NCBI RefSeq assembly: GCF_901000735.1
Contig: NC_081545.1
Span: 1,346,583-1,410,582, forward strand
DNA length: 64,000 bases
Reading direction: 5' to 3'
Origin: Corylus avellana
Lineage: Eukaryota; Streptophyta; Magnoliopsida; Fagales; Betulaceae
Shown: in pieces, positions 1 through 10,023 of the stretch
How positions within the stretch are numbered: the first letter of the stretch is position 1
How the letters are laid out: each line of letters starts with the position of its first letter
The notes under the pieces: model-generated
Seen by the model: the letters and a program-made list of their open reading frames with translations, nothing else
Told to the model about the DNA's origin: nothing
The model's database searches: none
Position numbers and translations under genes: made by a program

Positions 1-353
1 AGGATTCTTCAATGTTTCTCGTAACAATCTCATATGACCTATACCACAAGGGAGGCAATTCGATACATTTGAAAACAAATTAATCATTTCAGGAGAATTT
101 AGGATTGTGTGGAAGACCATTGACAAGGAAATGTGAAAATTCTAATGAGTCGCCTTCTCACCCTTCAATCTCTCAAGAAAGTCAAGACTTTGGATCACCA
201 TTTGAATTTGGTTGGAAAATTGTTGTGATTGGATATGGATTTGGATTTGTTGTTAGAGTAATAATTGGGCCAATAGTGATTGCAAGGAAACATGATTGGT
301 TAGTGAAGACCCTACGAATAAGGCCAGTGAGTGTGAGGAGACGTAGAAATTAA
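1..353 (+). pseudogene. RLP 3' end fragment (left edge of window)
   Basis: This is the C-terminal part of a Cf-9-type receptor-like protein, cut by the window edge. It has the last LRR, the GLCGRPL-type cap, an acidic spacer, the membrane segment after FEFGWKIVVIGYGFGF, and a short basic tail ending at a TAA at 351-353. Compared with the intact minus-strand RLP at 47404-50418 it carries an in-frame TGA just after NNLI (about 34-36) and a 4-bp insertion (TTAA) in the FENKSF region near 80, which shifts the frame. The cap and tail are open again in another frame from about 105. It is therefore a pseudogene at least at its 3' end; whatever lies left of the window is unknown. Confidence 0.85.
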
Positions 354-3300
354 ATAAAATAGTTTGGGCAAGATACCTTTCCAAAGCGATTTATGTATTA
401 TTATACCCGTGTTTTCTATTTTTAATCTTAATTATTTCTTTGTGTGTAATGTGTTTCTTTCCCTTTTCATTACTGTTTTGGTGTAGTACTTTGGATTAGT
501 GTGGCATTATGATTCTCGTATGTAAAATGCTTTGGTGGGATCTTTTATATATATAATAGATTGCATTACTTATCCAACGGTTTCCACTCTCTTGCATTTG
601 ATATAGAAATTCTAATGGCATCTCCAAATTACAGGGTCTTAATGCATTATTTGCAGTTTCTTTACATTCTTTAGATGGTTTCTTGTTTCAATGCCAAATC
701 TTTTAGTTCATGAGCAAAATTTTGCTCATCCATCGTGCTATTTACCTTGCATTTGAAATCCTGGGAAAAAATTGTACTGGGTAAAATGGTGCCCATGTCA
801 GAGTTAATCCCAAGAATATTTGGTTATGAGTGGTTGGGTCATGCCCAACTACACGGTGATAACTAGGTACAATCTAGTCGCTATGGCTGTCCGGATGGAT
901 ACAGCCTAACCATGACCCAACCATTATGGTTCGGTAATCCAATTATCCAACCATTACAATAGTTGAGTGAGAGCCCAACCATGCATTGCTGCGCATGCTT
1001 ACGCATGACCCAACCCTCTTTTTTTTTCCTCTATTTTTTAATAAGAGGGGCATACTTTTATTTTTCATATCATGCTTATTATTTATTTAACAAAAAAAAA
1101 AAAGTCTCAAATTTAAAATGATCATAATTAGTACTAGCGTACCTTCTTTAATAAGTTAATTGCATTTTTGAAACGATGACAAAATTAGAAATTATCGTTG
1201 TTTCTGAACATATAAGGATATATTAAATATGATATCGTCATTTACGGAAAACCAGCAAAATTTTACGTCAATATATACTAAATAGACGATGTCAACTTTA
1301 TCTAATGTCGTTTGTAAAAAACGACGATAATTGCCTATTTTTTAGTAGTGAGCTATACACCAAATTTTTATTTCACTTTTATCTCACGTCAACGTTGATG
1401 ATGTAGCACAACTAATTATTAGTTATTGGATCACACATTTTTTTTTTTTAAAATGGAAACTTTACATAATCTTTGTAAACTTCTATTACTTTTGCAATTA
1501 CCCTTAAAGTTCAAAAGCTCTCAATTTAATATATCGAACTTCTAATCTTTGTGCTAGCAAGCTGATATTGCAAAATTAAGGCTGGTTGTTAAGGCAAGAT
1601 GTTTCATCTGCGTGATTAAAGGTTCATTATCAATAACTATTAGTAAGAGGACATGCATGTGATTAATATTTTTAAAAATCAATTGACTGAGTAATGGTAC
1701 AAGTCACTCTTGTGTCCTTTCAAGAATGATGTGTCTTTTAAAATCACCATTAAGCTTGTAATTGATCATTATTGGATTTTGATCAAATAGTAATTTTAAA
1801 AGTCATGACCATCTTATTTTTTGAGGGATATAAGAGTGACACAAGAAGAATTTTTAAAATTACTCTGATAGACCTGATCCCAATGACTTTGCATACAAAT
1901 CGAAATGCTATAACTTTGTAATAAATAATTATAGTGGACGACTTCTTTTTTGTTAACTTAGACCTAGTGGAGGACTTCATTGTTTCATAGCGGAGGACTT
2001 CATGGTTTTGGGCTTTTGGCCACCCTGGCCTCCATTATTATTATTTTTTTTCTTTTTCTGTTTTGATTTTTTTTTTTTTTTTTTAGGAAAAATTGAGACA
2101 TTCTCCTAAAAATAAAAACAAAAAATAAAAGAATTGTAACTTCTACGGGTAAAATGTATTATTCTCAATAAATAATCACCATTTCATAGTGGAGGACTTC
2201 TTTGGTAAAAAGTCATTTCCACTTCTCCCATGATCATCATTTTAAAGACTCCAATAATCACCACTTTTTAAATATATTAATCAGCGGGGATGCACGCTAA
2301 ACTTTATAATTTGACCAACGCCAAGGGCTTCGTGATGGACGTTACACTTTAATTTGTTCTACAAGTCTCCATAACCAAGTTTTTTTATGCTTGAAATTAA
2401 GTCATTTCCAAGTCTTCCATATTCAGCACTTTCTGTTGGTGAGAAGTGGGCAAGTAGCTGAGAAATTAAGGTCATGTAATACCAGATTGTTTATAGTACT
2501 TCTATCATGCATTGCTTTATTTTTTTTATTTTTTTTATTTTTTTTAACAAAGAAACTAAGAAAGTACGTAGTGACACTTCATGAATATCCATGGACTAAC
2601 ATCTCTTAATTACCAAAGAGTGCCATCTTTTTTGTCACCACAAAACTTATTCCACTTGGATGTAAAATCAGAGTTTACTTAATTGGGATAAGATCATATT
2701 AGTTGTGACCCCTTCTTGAATATTACGACAGAAAATCGTGCAATGAGATGAAAAGTTGGAAATGAGATGAAAATTAGCATTTAGGTGCGCGTAACACGTC
2801 ATGCCAATTCACGAGGCGGCCGGATCCAACCAACGGTGATCAAATTCTTTTGTGAACATAGAAATGATAAAAATCATTCTCTCAACTATTTGAAGTTAAA
2901 ATACAAGTCAAGAATATGTAGGGACCAAATATTTGTTATTCATAAAAAAAGTGCAACAATTAACCATCGAACATGCCAGCCGATACGAAACTTTGTGGTG
3001 AACAGAAGCTAAAATGCCATTTTGAACAAAAATATATGAAGATTTGAGCAAAATTTAAAACTCGCCTCAAATAATTTCCTCTTAACTTTGATGAATCATT
3101 GCTTACCAAAAAATCCTATGCTCTTTCTCTTTCTCGTCAATTACTTCATAGAGAAACCAGTGCCAATGCAGCTTATCCCAAGTTTCAAAATTATGCGTTG
3201 TGTATAGAGAAAGTTTCCGAATTTCCCAAGAAACCAAAATGAATTCGATCGTGTGTTTAGACCTGCTAGGCAAAAACATCCATGACCACGTACCACAATG

Positions 3301-3975
3301 GATGTGGAAAACAACTAAAGTTAGCAAGTCTAATTTGAAGAAAATCATAATTTAATGGAAAATTAAATATAAAGCGAAATAAAGATAGAAATTGAGACAT
3401 GCAATTAGAGATTTTAAGAGTGGTTCAGTATTAGACACTTACATCCACTATTAAGAAAAGCCCAAATTGCTCTTATTTATTTTTATTTTTTTGAAAAAAT
3501 TCACTTCTTCATTAATCAAAATCAAGCTGAAGCAATTTGCTCTGCTTAAACAACATAAAATTTTCTTTCTCTAACTTGACACATTGGAGAAGGGAATTAG
3601 GGAGTACTTGTTGGGCTTATGTATGTGTAACTGAAATATCAGCCTACTAACTTGAGCTCACCAAACAATTGACACACGTCTTTCCACTCCACTTCCAAAC
3701 CATTTGGTCACCTTGGTGCCACCAAGGTGATTTTCTCAACTACTTGGGTGAGACTCAAATTTCAAGCATAGAGCACAATGACAAATGAAGGAAATCAAGA
3801 TAAACCACTCTAAAGACCATCATTATGGAGGAACTAACCGTAAGCAGTTGAGAGCAAACCTTTATAAAAGGCAACTCATGACAACCAGATAAATAAACTT
3901 TTTGTTTCTTCCTAAAATTTTACTATCTTAAGCCATTTTTTGGATATATATTGCCTAATGATTTAAGCATCAAAG
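354..3975. repeat. Duplicated RLP 3' flank and intergenic DNA (block copy A)
   Basis: No gene is seen. The conserved RLP downstream motif (AAATGCTTTGGTGGGATC, 525-542) sits here; the same motif follows the other RLP ends in reverse orientation near 47230, 55170 and 61485. From about 1032 to 5473 the sequence is repeated in direct orientation from 6533, and about 780-3420 is present inverted at 51834-54920. The stretch holds a MITE (1689-1865), a CACTA-like terminus reading TTTTTTAGTAGTG near 1342-1354, and homopolymer tracts. Small open frames here are AT-rich and do not look coding. Confidence 0.8.
1689..1865. mobile_element. Palindromic MITE, family 1 (copy 1)
   Basis: A near-palindromic element of about 177 bp. 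It starts GAGTAATGGTACAAGTCACT and ends in the imperfect reverse complement (...AAAATTACTC). The two arms carry matching pieces such as TGTGTCCTTTCAAGAATGATG and its complement. Other copies are at 7193-7346, 12837-12990, 28305-28457, 28512-28687 and 53858-54026. No clear target-site duplication could be assigned, so the superfamily is left open. Confidence 0.7.
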
Positions 3976-4350
3976 TCATTCACCACCGGACCCGGTGGTG
4001 GTCTTACTTTTCCATTGAAAGAAGGTTCCAGTTACGGGAGCAGAATAGGGTTCGCACTCTGCTTCGTTGTAACGCTCTGCAGCACAGCTAGCCAGCGAGA
4101 GCATCAGATCCGACGCTACCCGATCAGCAGATCTATGCTCTGATTGGTTCTGGCCGGAGGTGCGTTTCCTTCCATTTTCATAGCTCGCATAATTTTCTTG
4201 AGTAGAATTTGCTTTTGTTGTGAGCCAGTGGGTGTTGGGATTCTTTGCCAAATCCCAAACATCCTGTGTATTATGTACATGGACCTCCCTCAATGGATCT
4301 GTGTTTTTTTTAGGGTAGAAAAACCTTACCTTGTATGCCTTCTTAAACAT
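3976..4350 (-). CDS. Conserved unknown ORF divergent from TMN copy A
   Basis: A 124-codon minus-strand ORF beginning MFKKAYKVRFFYPKKN, rich in charged residues, with no signal peptide or membrane segment. I do not recognise the family. The same frame is kept in the second duplicate (9468-9839) with one visible substitution (SEHRS versus SKHRS) and a 1-bp difference that changes only the last few residues. It lies head-to-head with TMN, about 185 bp from the TMN start. The frame stays open upstream of the first Met to a TAG preceded by an AG acceptor-like context, so it may be a terminal exon and not a complete gene. Non-coding sequence kept open by chance in a recent duplication is the main alternative. 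Confidence 0.3.
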   Translation of the reverse strand: MFKKAYKVRFFYPKKNTDPLREVHVHNTQDVWDLAKNPNTHWLTTKANSTQENYASYENGRKRTSGQNQSEHRSADRVASDLMLSLASCAAERYNEAECEPYSAPVTGTFFQWKSKTTTGSGGE

Positions 4351-4534
4351 GTGCCCAAATAATATTCTTTGAATTTCTTTCTATTTTTCTTCTCCTAAAT
4401 ATTTTCTAGAGCCTAACACTGGAAACGGTTCCGTCTTGTGTAGATTTGGCGTTGAATGTTTCAGTAAGACTAGTAGCCTAGACAGAGATTCACCTCTGAT
4501 CCAAACAGATCTGCTGTCTTCTCTTTCAATTTCA

Positions 4535-5473
4535 ATGGCCTTATCGAAATGGAGGATGCCCTCCGTATGCTTGGCTTTCCTCTATGTGGTTCTTCTCTTT
4601 GCGCATCCTTGCAATGGGTTTTATCTTCCGGGAAGCTACATGCACACTTATTCTAACGGGGACGCAATATCTGCCAAAGTTAACTCCTTGACTTCCATAT
4701 ATACCCTGCTTCCCTTCAGCTACTACAGTCTCCCTTACTGTGAGCCCATCGGTGGTGTCAAGAAAAGTGCCGAGAATCTTGGAGAACTCCTCACGGGAGA
4801 TCAGATTGACAACTCTCCTTACCGTTTCCGAATGAATGTTAATGAGACTGTCTACCTCTGTACTACCAGCCCATTGAATGAGCATCAGGTCAAGCTCTTG
4901 AAACAGAGAACCCGCGATCTGTATCAAGTGAACATGATTCTGGATAACTTGCCTGCCATGAGGTTCGAAGAGCAAAATGGAATTAACTTCCAGTGGACTG
5001 GGTTTCCTGTTGGGTATACACCACCAAATAGTAATGAAGATTACGGGTTTGTTTGGTAATGGGGATGGGGATGGGCTAAACACTGTTCATCACCATTTCC
5101 CAAAAAAAATCAATATCAAAACATTCTAACTTTTTCACTTTTAATATCAAATCATTCACTTTTTATTATTATTCAAATAAAAAAATTACTACAAAACAAA
5201 ATTTTTTCACTTTTCCATACCACTTTTTCATTTTTTTTATACCAAACATTCTTACTTTTTTTCACATCAATCTACATCAACTACAGTGTTTAGGCCATCC
5301 CATTTGCCAAACACCCCCTACATCATTAATCATCTCGAGTTCAGGGTCTTGGTTCATGAGTATGAATGGAGGGGTGTGGAGATCATAGGGACTGGGGAAG
5401 AAGGTATGGGAGAGATCATAGGGCCTGGGGAAGAAGGTATGGGTGTTATTTCTACTGATGCTGATAAAAAGTG
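4535..5473 (+). pseudogene. Nonaspanin (TMN/EMP70) copy A, disrupted
   Basis: The first 170 codons match the intact copy at 10024-12030 almost exactly, from MALSKWRMPS to the NEDY residues. A MITE (5045-5318) then interrupts the frame, adding only GFVW before a stop at 5057-5059. The exon resumes at 5322, continues to the DADKK codons, and is cut by an LTR starting at 5474. The last part of the lumenal domain and all nine membrane segments are missing up to the gap at 6433. The readable product would be a 174-aa secreted stub. Both insertions are absent from copy B, so they postdate the duplication. The rest of the gene may lie in the unsized gap or may be gone. Confidence 0.9.
5045..5318. 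mobile_element. Tourist/Harbinger-like MITE inside TMN copy A
   Basis: A 274-bp element with imperfect terminal inverted repeats: GGGTTTGTTTGGTAATGGGG on the left, and GGGGGTGTTTGGCAAATGGG read inward from the right. Both arms end in CTAAACACTG. It is flanked by the 3-bp duplication TAC (5042-5044 and 5319-5321). The intact TMN copy has a single TAC at this place, which gives the exact empty site. The GGG...GTTTGG termini and 3-bp target duplication fit PIF/Harbinger MITEs, although the usual target is TWA. The interior is AT-rich and non-coding. Confidence 0.9.
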
Positions 5474-5789
5474 TTGAAATAATGATTATGGGGGAATATA
5501 AGCGGAAACAATATAGAAAATAAACACAAAGAATTTACGGGTGGTTCGGTGTTAGACACCTACGTCCACCACTCGGAATACCCCTAAGGGCTACATTGTG
5601 CTCATTAACTTTTTTTGTCTACAATACAAAGGTCCCTATTTATAGGGTAATGTCTAAATATAAGTTTGGTAATCAAATCCCCTTGATTTGATTACAATCC
5701 CAATATATGATTACAATTAACCCATAAATAAAGAATATTTCAATATCAGCATAATTATGGAATATATGGAAAATATAATATATTTTTCA
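5474..5789 (-). mobile_element. Copia-type LTR (minus orientation) inserted in TMN copy A
   Basis: On the minus strand the LTR begins TGTTAGAATATATG and ends ATTTCAACA. It is preceded by a purine-rich tract (GAGTTTGAGGGGGGA, 5790-5804 complement) that fits a polypurine tract, so this would be the 3' LTR. A TATAAATAGGG box lies near 5640. The right-hand side is internal element sequence running into the assembly gap, so the second LTR and the target duplication are not visible. Confidence 0.8.
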
Positions 5790-6432
5790 TATATTCTAAC
5801 ATCCCCCCTCAAACTCAAGGTGGAATATTCTGGAACCTTGAGTTTGAAATCCGAAACAATGATGACAGCGGTGGTGGAGGCAGGGAACGGGCCGTAGATG
5901 ATGACGACTACCGGAAGAGATAGAGGCTGGCGGGCGGCTAGCGACTGCGGCAGATGGCTAGTGAATGCAGATTCAAAAGGCCTGACAACGGGCCAAACTC
6001 CAAAATGGGCCGACAACGGGTCAGGGCTGACAATGAGCCAAACTTCAAAAGGGCCCGACAACGGGCTAGGGCTGACAACGAGCCAAAAAATAAAAGGGGC
6101 CGACAACGGGCCAAGGCTGACAACGAGCCAAAAATAAAAAAGGGCCGACAACGGGCCAAGGCTGACAATGAGCCAAAATTAAAAAAGGGGCCGACTACTA
6201 GCCAGGGCTGACTATGAGCCAAAAATAAAAAGGGCCGACTACGGGCCAGGGCCGACTTGGGCCAAAAATAAAAAGAAAATGAGTCCACTTGGACGGTTAT
6301 CAGATCGGCGCACCAAATCTGACCGGCGCGTGGCGCGCGTGATGTGTCCACTTGGACAGCTTCTTCTTCCTTCCTTCTTTTTTTTTTTTTTTTTTTTTTC
6401 ACTTGGCTGACACCATCTCTTTTCTCCCTTTT
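5790..6432 (-). mobile_element. Internal part of the LTR element with a 45-bp tandem repeat
   Basis: Sequence upstream (minus strand) of the polypurine tract. Between about 5976 and 6272 there are six to seven degenerate units of about 45 bp built on GGCCGACAACGGGCCA, GGCTGACAACGAGCCA and an A-rich spacer. A T-rich tract and the gap follow. Because the unit is 45 bp (15 codons), open frames here (for example 5717-6151 minus) are repeats and not recognisable gag or pol. Assignment to the same element as the LTR rests on position only. Confidence 0.6.
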
Positions 6433-6532
6433 NNNNNNNNNNNNNNNNNNNNNNNNNNNNNNNNNNNNNNNNNNNNNNNNNNNNNNNNNNNNNNNNNNNN
6501 NNNNNNNNNNNNNNNNNNNNNNNNNNNNNNNN
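6433..6532. other. Assembly gap (100 N)
   Basis: Exactly 100 N, the usual convention for a gap of unknown size. It joins LTR-element sequence to the start of duplicate block B, so the true distance between the TMN copies is not known. Confidence 0.99.
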
Positions 6533-9467
6533 TTTTTTAATAAGAGGGGCATACTTTTATTTTTCATATTATGCTTATTATTTATTTAACAAAAAAAAAA
6601 AAAAAGTCTCAAATTTAAAATGATCATAATTAGTACTAGCATACCTTCTTTAATAAGTTAATTGCATTTTTGAAACGATGACAAAATTAGAAATTATCGT
6701 TGTTTCTGAACATATAAGGATATATTAAATATGATATCGTCATTTACGGAAAACCGGCGAAATTTTACATCAATATATACTAAATAGACGACGTCAACTT
6801 TATCTAATGTCGTTTGTAAAAAACGACGATAATTGCCTATTTTTTAGTAGTGAGCTATACACCAAATTTTTATTTCACTTTTATCTCACGTCAACGTTGA
6901 TGATGTAGCACAACTAATTATTAGTTATTGGATCACACTTTTTTTTTAAAAAAAAAATGGAAACTTTACATAATCTTTGTAAACTTTTATTACTTTTGCA
7001 ATTACCCTTAAAGTTCAAAAGCTCTCAATTTAATATATCGAACTTCTAATCTTTGTGCTAGCAAGCTGATATTGCAAAATTAAGGCTGGTTGTCAAGGCA
7101 AGATGTTTCATCTGCGTGATTAAAGGTTCATTATCAATAACTATTAGTAAGAGGACATGCATGTGATTAATATTTTTAAAAATCAATAGACCGAGTAATC
7201 TCCAAAATGATGTGTTTTTTGAAATCACCATTAAGCTTGTAATTAATCATTATTGGATTTTGATCAAATAGTAATTTTAAAAGCCATGGTCACCTTATTT
7301 TTTGAGGGATACAAGAGTGACACAAAAAGGATTTTTAGAATTACTCCGACAGACCTGATCCCAATGACTTTGCATACAAATGTAAATGCTATAACTTTGT
7401 AATAAATAATTATAGTGGACGACTTCTTTTTTGCTAACTTAGACCTAGTGGAGGACTTCATTGTTTCATAGCGGAGAACTTCATGGTTTTGGGCTTTTGG
7501 CCACCCTGGCCTCCATTATTTTTTTTTTCTTTTTCTGTTTTGTTTTTTTTTTTTTTTTAGGAAAAATTGAGACATTCTCCTAAAAATAAAAACAAAAAAT
7601 AAAAGAATTGTAACTCCTACGGGTAAAATGTATTATTCTCAATAAATAATCACCATTTCATAGTGGAGGACTTCTTTGGTAAAAAGTCATTTCCACTTCT
7701 CTCATGATCATCATTTTAAAGACTCCAATAATCACCACTTTTTAAATATATTAATCTGCGGGGATGCACGCTAAACTTTATAATTTGACCAACGCCAAGG
7801 GCTTCGTGATGGACGTTACACTTTAATTTGTTCTACAAGTCTCCATAACCAAGTTTTTTTATGCTGGAAATTAAGTCATTTCCAAGTCTTCCATATTCAG
7901 CACTTTCTGTTGGTGAGAAGTGGGCAAGTAGCTGAGAAATTAAGGTCATGTAATACCAGATTGTTTATAGTACTTTTATCATGCATTGCTTTATTTTTTT
8001 TATTTTTTTATTTTTTTAACAAAGAAACTAAGAAAGTACGTAGTGACACTTCATGAATATCCATGGACTAACATCTCTTAATTACCAAAGAGTGCCATCT
8101 TTTTTGTCACCACAAAACTTATTCCACTTGGATGTAAAATCAGAGTTTACTTAATTGGGATAAGATCCATTTCATGATCATATTAGTTGTGACCCCTTCT
8201 TGAATATTACGACAGAAAATCGTGCAATGAGATGAAAAGTTGGAAATGAGATGAAAATTAGCATTTAGGTGCGCGTAACACGCCATGCCAATTCACGAGG
8301 TGGCCGGATCCAACCAACGGTGATCAAATTGTTTTGTGAACATAAAAATGATAAAAATCATTCTCTCAACTATTTGAAGTTAAAATACAAGTCAAGAATG
8401 TGTAAGGACCAAATATTTGTTATTCATAAAAAAAGTGCAACAATTAACCATCGAACATGCCGGCCGATATGAAACTTTGTGGTGAACAGAAGCTAAAATG
8501 CCATTTTGAACAAAAATATATGAAGATTTGAGCAAAATTTAAAACTCGCCTCAAATAATTTCCTCTTAACTTTGATGAATCATTGCTTACCAAAAAATCC
8601 TATGGTCTTTCTCATTCTCGTCAATTACTTCATAGAGAAACCAGTGCCAATGCAGCTTATCCCAAGTTTCAATATTATGCGTTGTGTTTAGAGAAAGTTT
8701 CCGAATTTCCCAAGAAACGAAAATGAATTCGATCGTGTGTTTAGACCTGCTAGGCAAAAACATCCATGACCACGTACCACAATGGATGTGGAAAACAAGT
8801 AAAGTTAGTAAGTCTAATTTGAAGAAAATCATAATTTAATGGAAAATTAAATATAAAGCGAAATAAAGATAGAAATTGAGACATACAATTAGAGATTTTA
8901 CGAGTGGTTCAGTATTAGATACTTACATCCACTATAAAGAAAAGCCCAAATTGCTCTTATTTATTTTTATTTTTTTGAAAAAATTCACTTCTTCATAAAT
9001 CAAAATCAAGCTGAAGCAATTTGCTCTGCTTAAACAACATAAAATTTTCTTTCTCTAACTTGACACATTGGAGAAGGGAATTAGGGAGTACTTGTTGGGC
9101 TTATGCGTGTGTAACTGAAATATCAGCCTACTAACTTGAGCTCACCAACCAAACAATTGACACACGTCTTTCCACTCCACTTCCACACCATTTGGTCACC
9201 TTGGTGCCACCAAGGTGATTTTCTCAACTACTTGGGTGAGACTCAAATTTCAAGCATAGAGCACAATGACAAATGATGGAAATCAAGATAAACCACTCTA
9301 AAGACCATCATTATGGAGGAACTAACCGTAAGCAGTTGAGAGCAAACCCTTATAAAAGGCAACTCATGACAACCAGATAAATAAACTTTTTGTTTCTTCC
9401 TAAAATTCTACTATCTTAAGCCATTTATTGGATATATATTGTCTAATGATTTAAGCATCAAAGTCAT
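6533..9467. repeat. Duplicated flank, block copy B
   Basis: A direct repeat of about 1032-3975, nearly identical by eye with small indels and substitutions. It includes the same CACTA-like terminus (near 6851), a partly deleted MITE (7193-7346) and the same homopolymer tracts. No gene is seen. The duplicate continues through the unknown ORF and the TMN gene to about 10680, where copy A is cut by the LTR. Confidence 0.85.
7193..7346. mobile_element. Palindromic MITE, family 1 (copy 2, internally deleted)
   Basis: Same position in block B as the element at 1689-1865 in block A. It has lost about 20 bp of the left arm (from GAGTAAT directly to CCAAAATGATG), while the right arm ending TTACTC is kept. 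Confidence 0.7.
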
Positions 9468-9839
9468 TCACCACCGGTACCCGGTGGTGGTCTTACTTTT
9501 CCATTGAAAGAAGGTTCCAGTTACGGGAGCAGAATAGGGTTCGCACTCTGCTTCGTTGTAACGCTCTGCAGCACAGCTAGCCAGCGAGAGCATCAGATCC
9601 GACGCTACCCGATCAGCAGATCTATGCTTTGATTGGTTCTGGCCGGAGGTGCGTTTCCTTCCATTTTCATAGCTCGCATAATTTTCTTGAGTAGAATTTG
9701 CTTTTGTTGTGAGCCAGTGGGTGTTGGGATTCTTTGCCAAATCCCAAACATCCTGTGTATTATGTACATGGACCTCCCTCAATGGATCTGTGTTTTTTTT
9801 AGGGTAGAAAAACCTTACCTTGTATGCCTTCTTAAACAT
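9468..9839 (-). CDS. Conserved unknown ORF divergent from TMN copy B
   Basis: A 123-codon ORF, the duplicate of 3976-4350, starting MFKKAYKVRF. Near the C-terminus a 1-bp insertion in the CACCACCGG..GGTGGTGG palindrome replaces the last residues GSGGE with YRW. No domain is recognised. The distance from its first Met to the TMN start is about 185 bp, so a shared divergent promoter would be possible if the gene is real. Retention of the frame in both copies is weak support because the duplication looks recent. Confidence 0.3.
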   Translation of the reverse strand: MFKKAYKVRFFYPKKNTDPLREVHVHNTQDVWDLAKNPNTHWLTTKANSTQENYASYENGRKRTSGQNQSKHRSADRVASDLMLSLASCAAERYNEAECEPYSAPVTGTFFQWKSKTTTGYRW

Positions 9840-10023
9840 GTGCCCAAATAATATTCTTTGAATTTCTTTCTATTTTTCTTCTCCTAAATATTTTCTAGAG
9901 CCTAACACTGGAAACGGTTCCGTCTTGTGTAGAATTGGCGTTGAATGTTTCAGTAAGACTAGTAGCCTAGACAGAGATTCACCTCTGATCCAAACAGATC
10001 TGCTGTCTTCTCTTTCAATTTCA

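Noticed and set aside
4144..4362. 72-codon plus-strand ORF upstream of TMN, identical in the second block at 9633-9851
   Set aside because: Opposite the slightly more plausible minus-strand ORF; hydrophobic composition but no signal or family recognised, and identity is explained by the recent duplication.
5717..6567. ORFs over the 45-bp tandem repeat next to the LTR
   Set aside because: Repeat unit is a multiple of three so frames stay open; no gag or pol motif, and one runs into the N gap.
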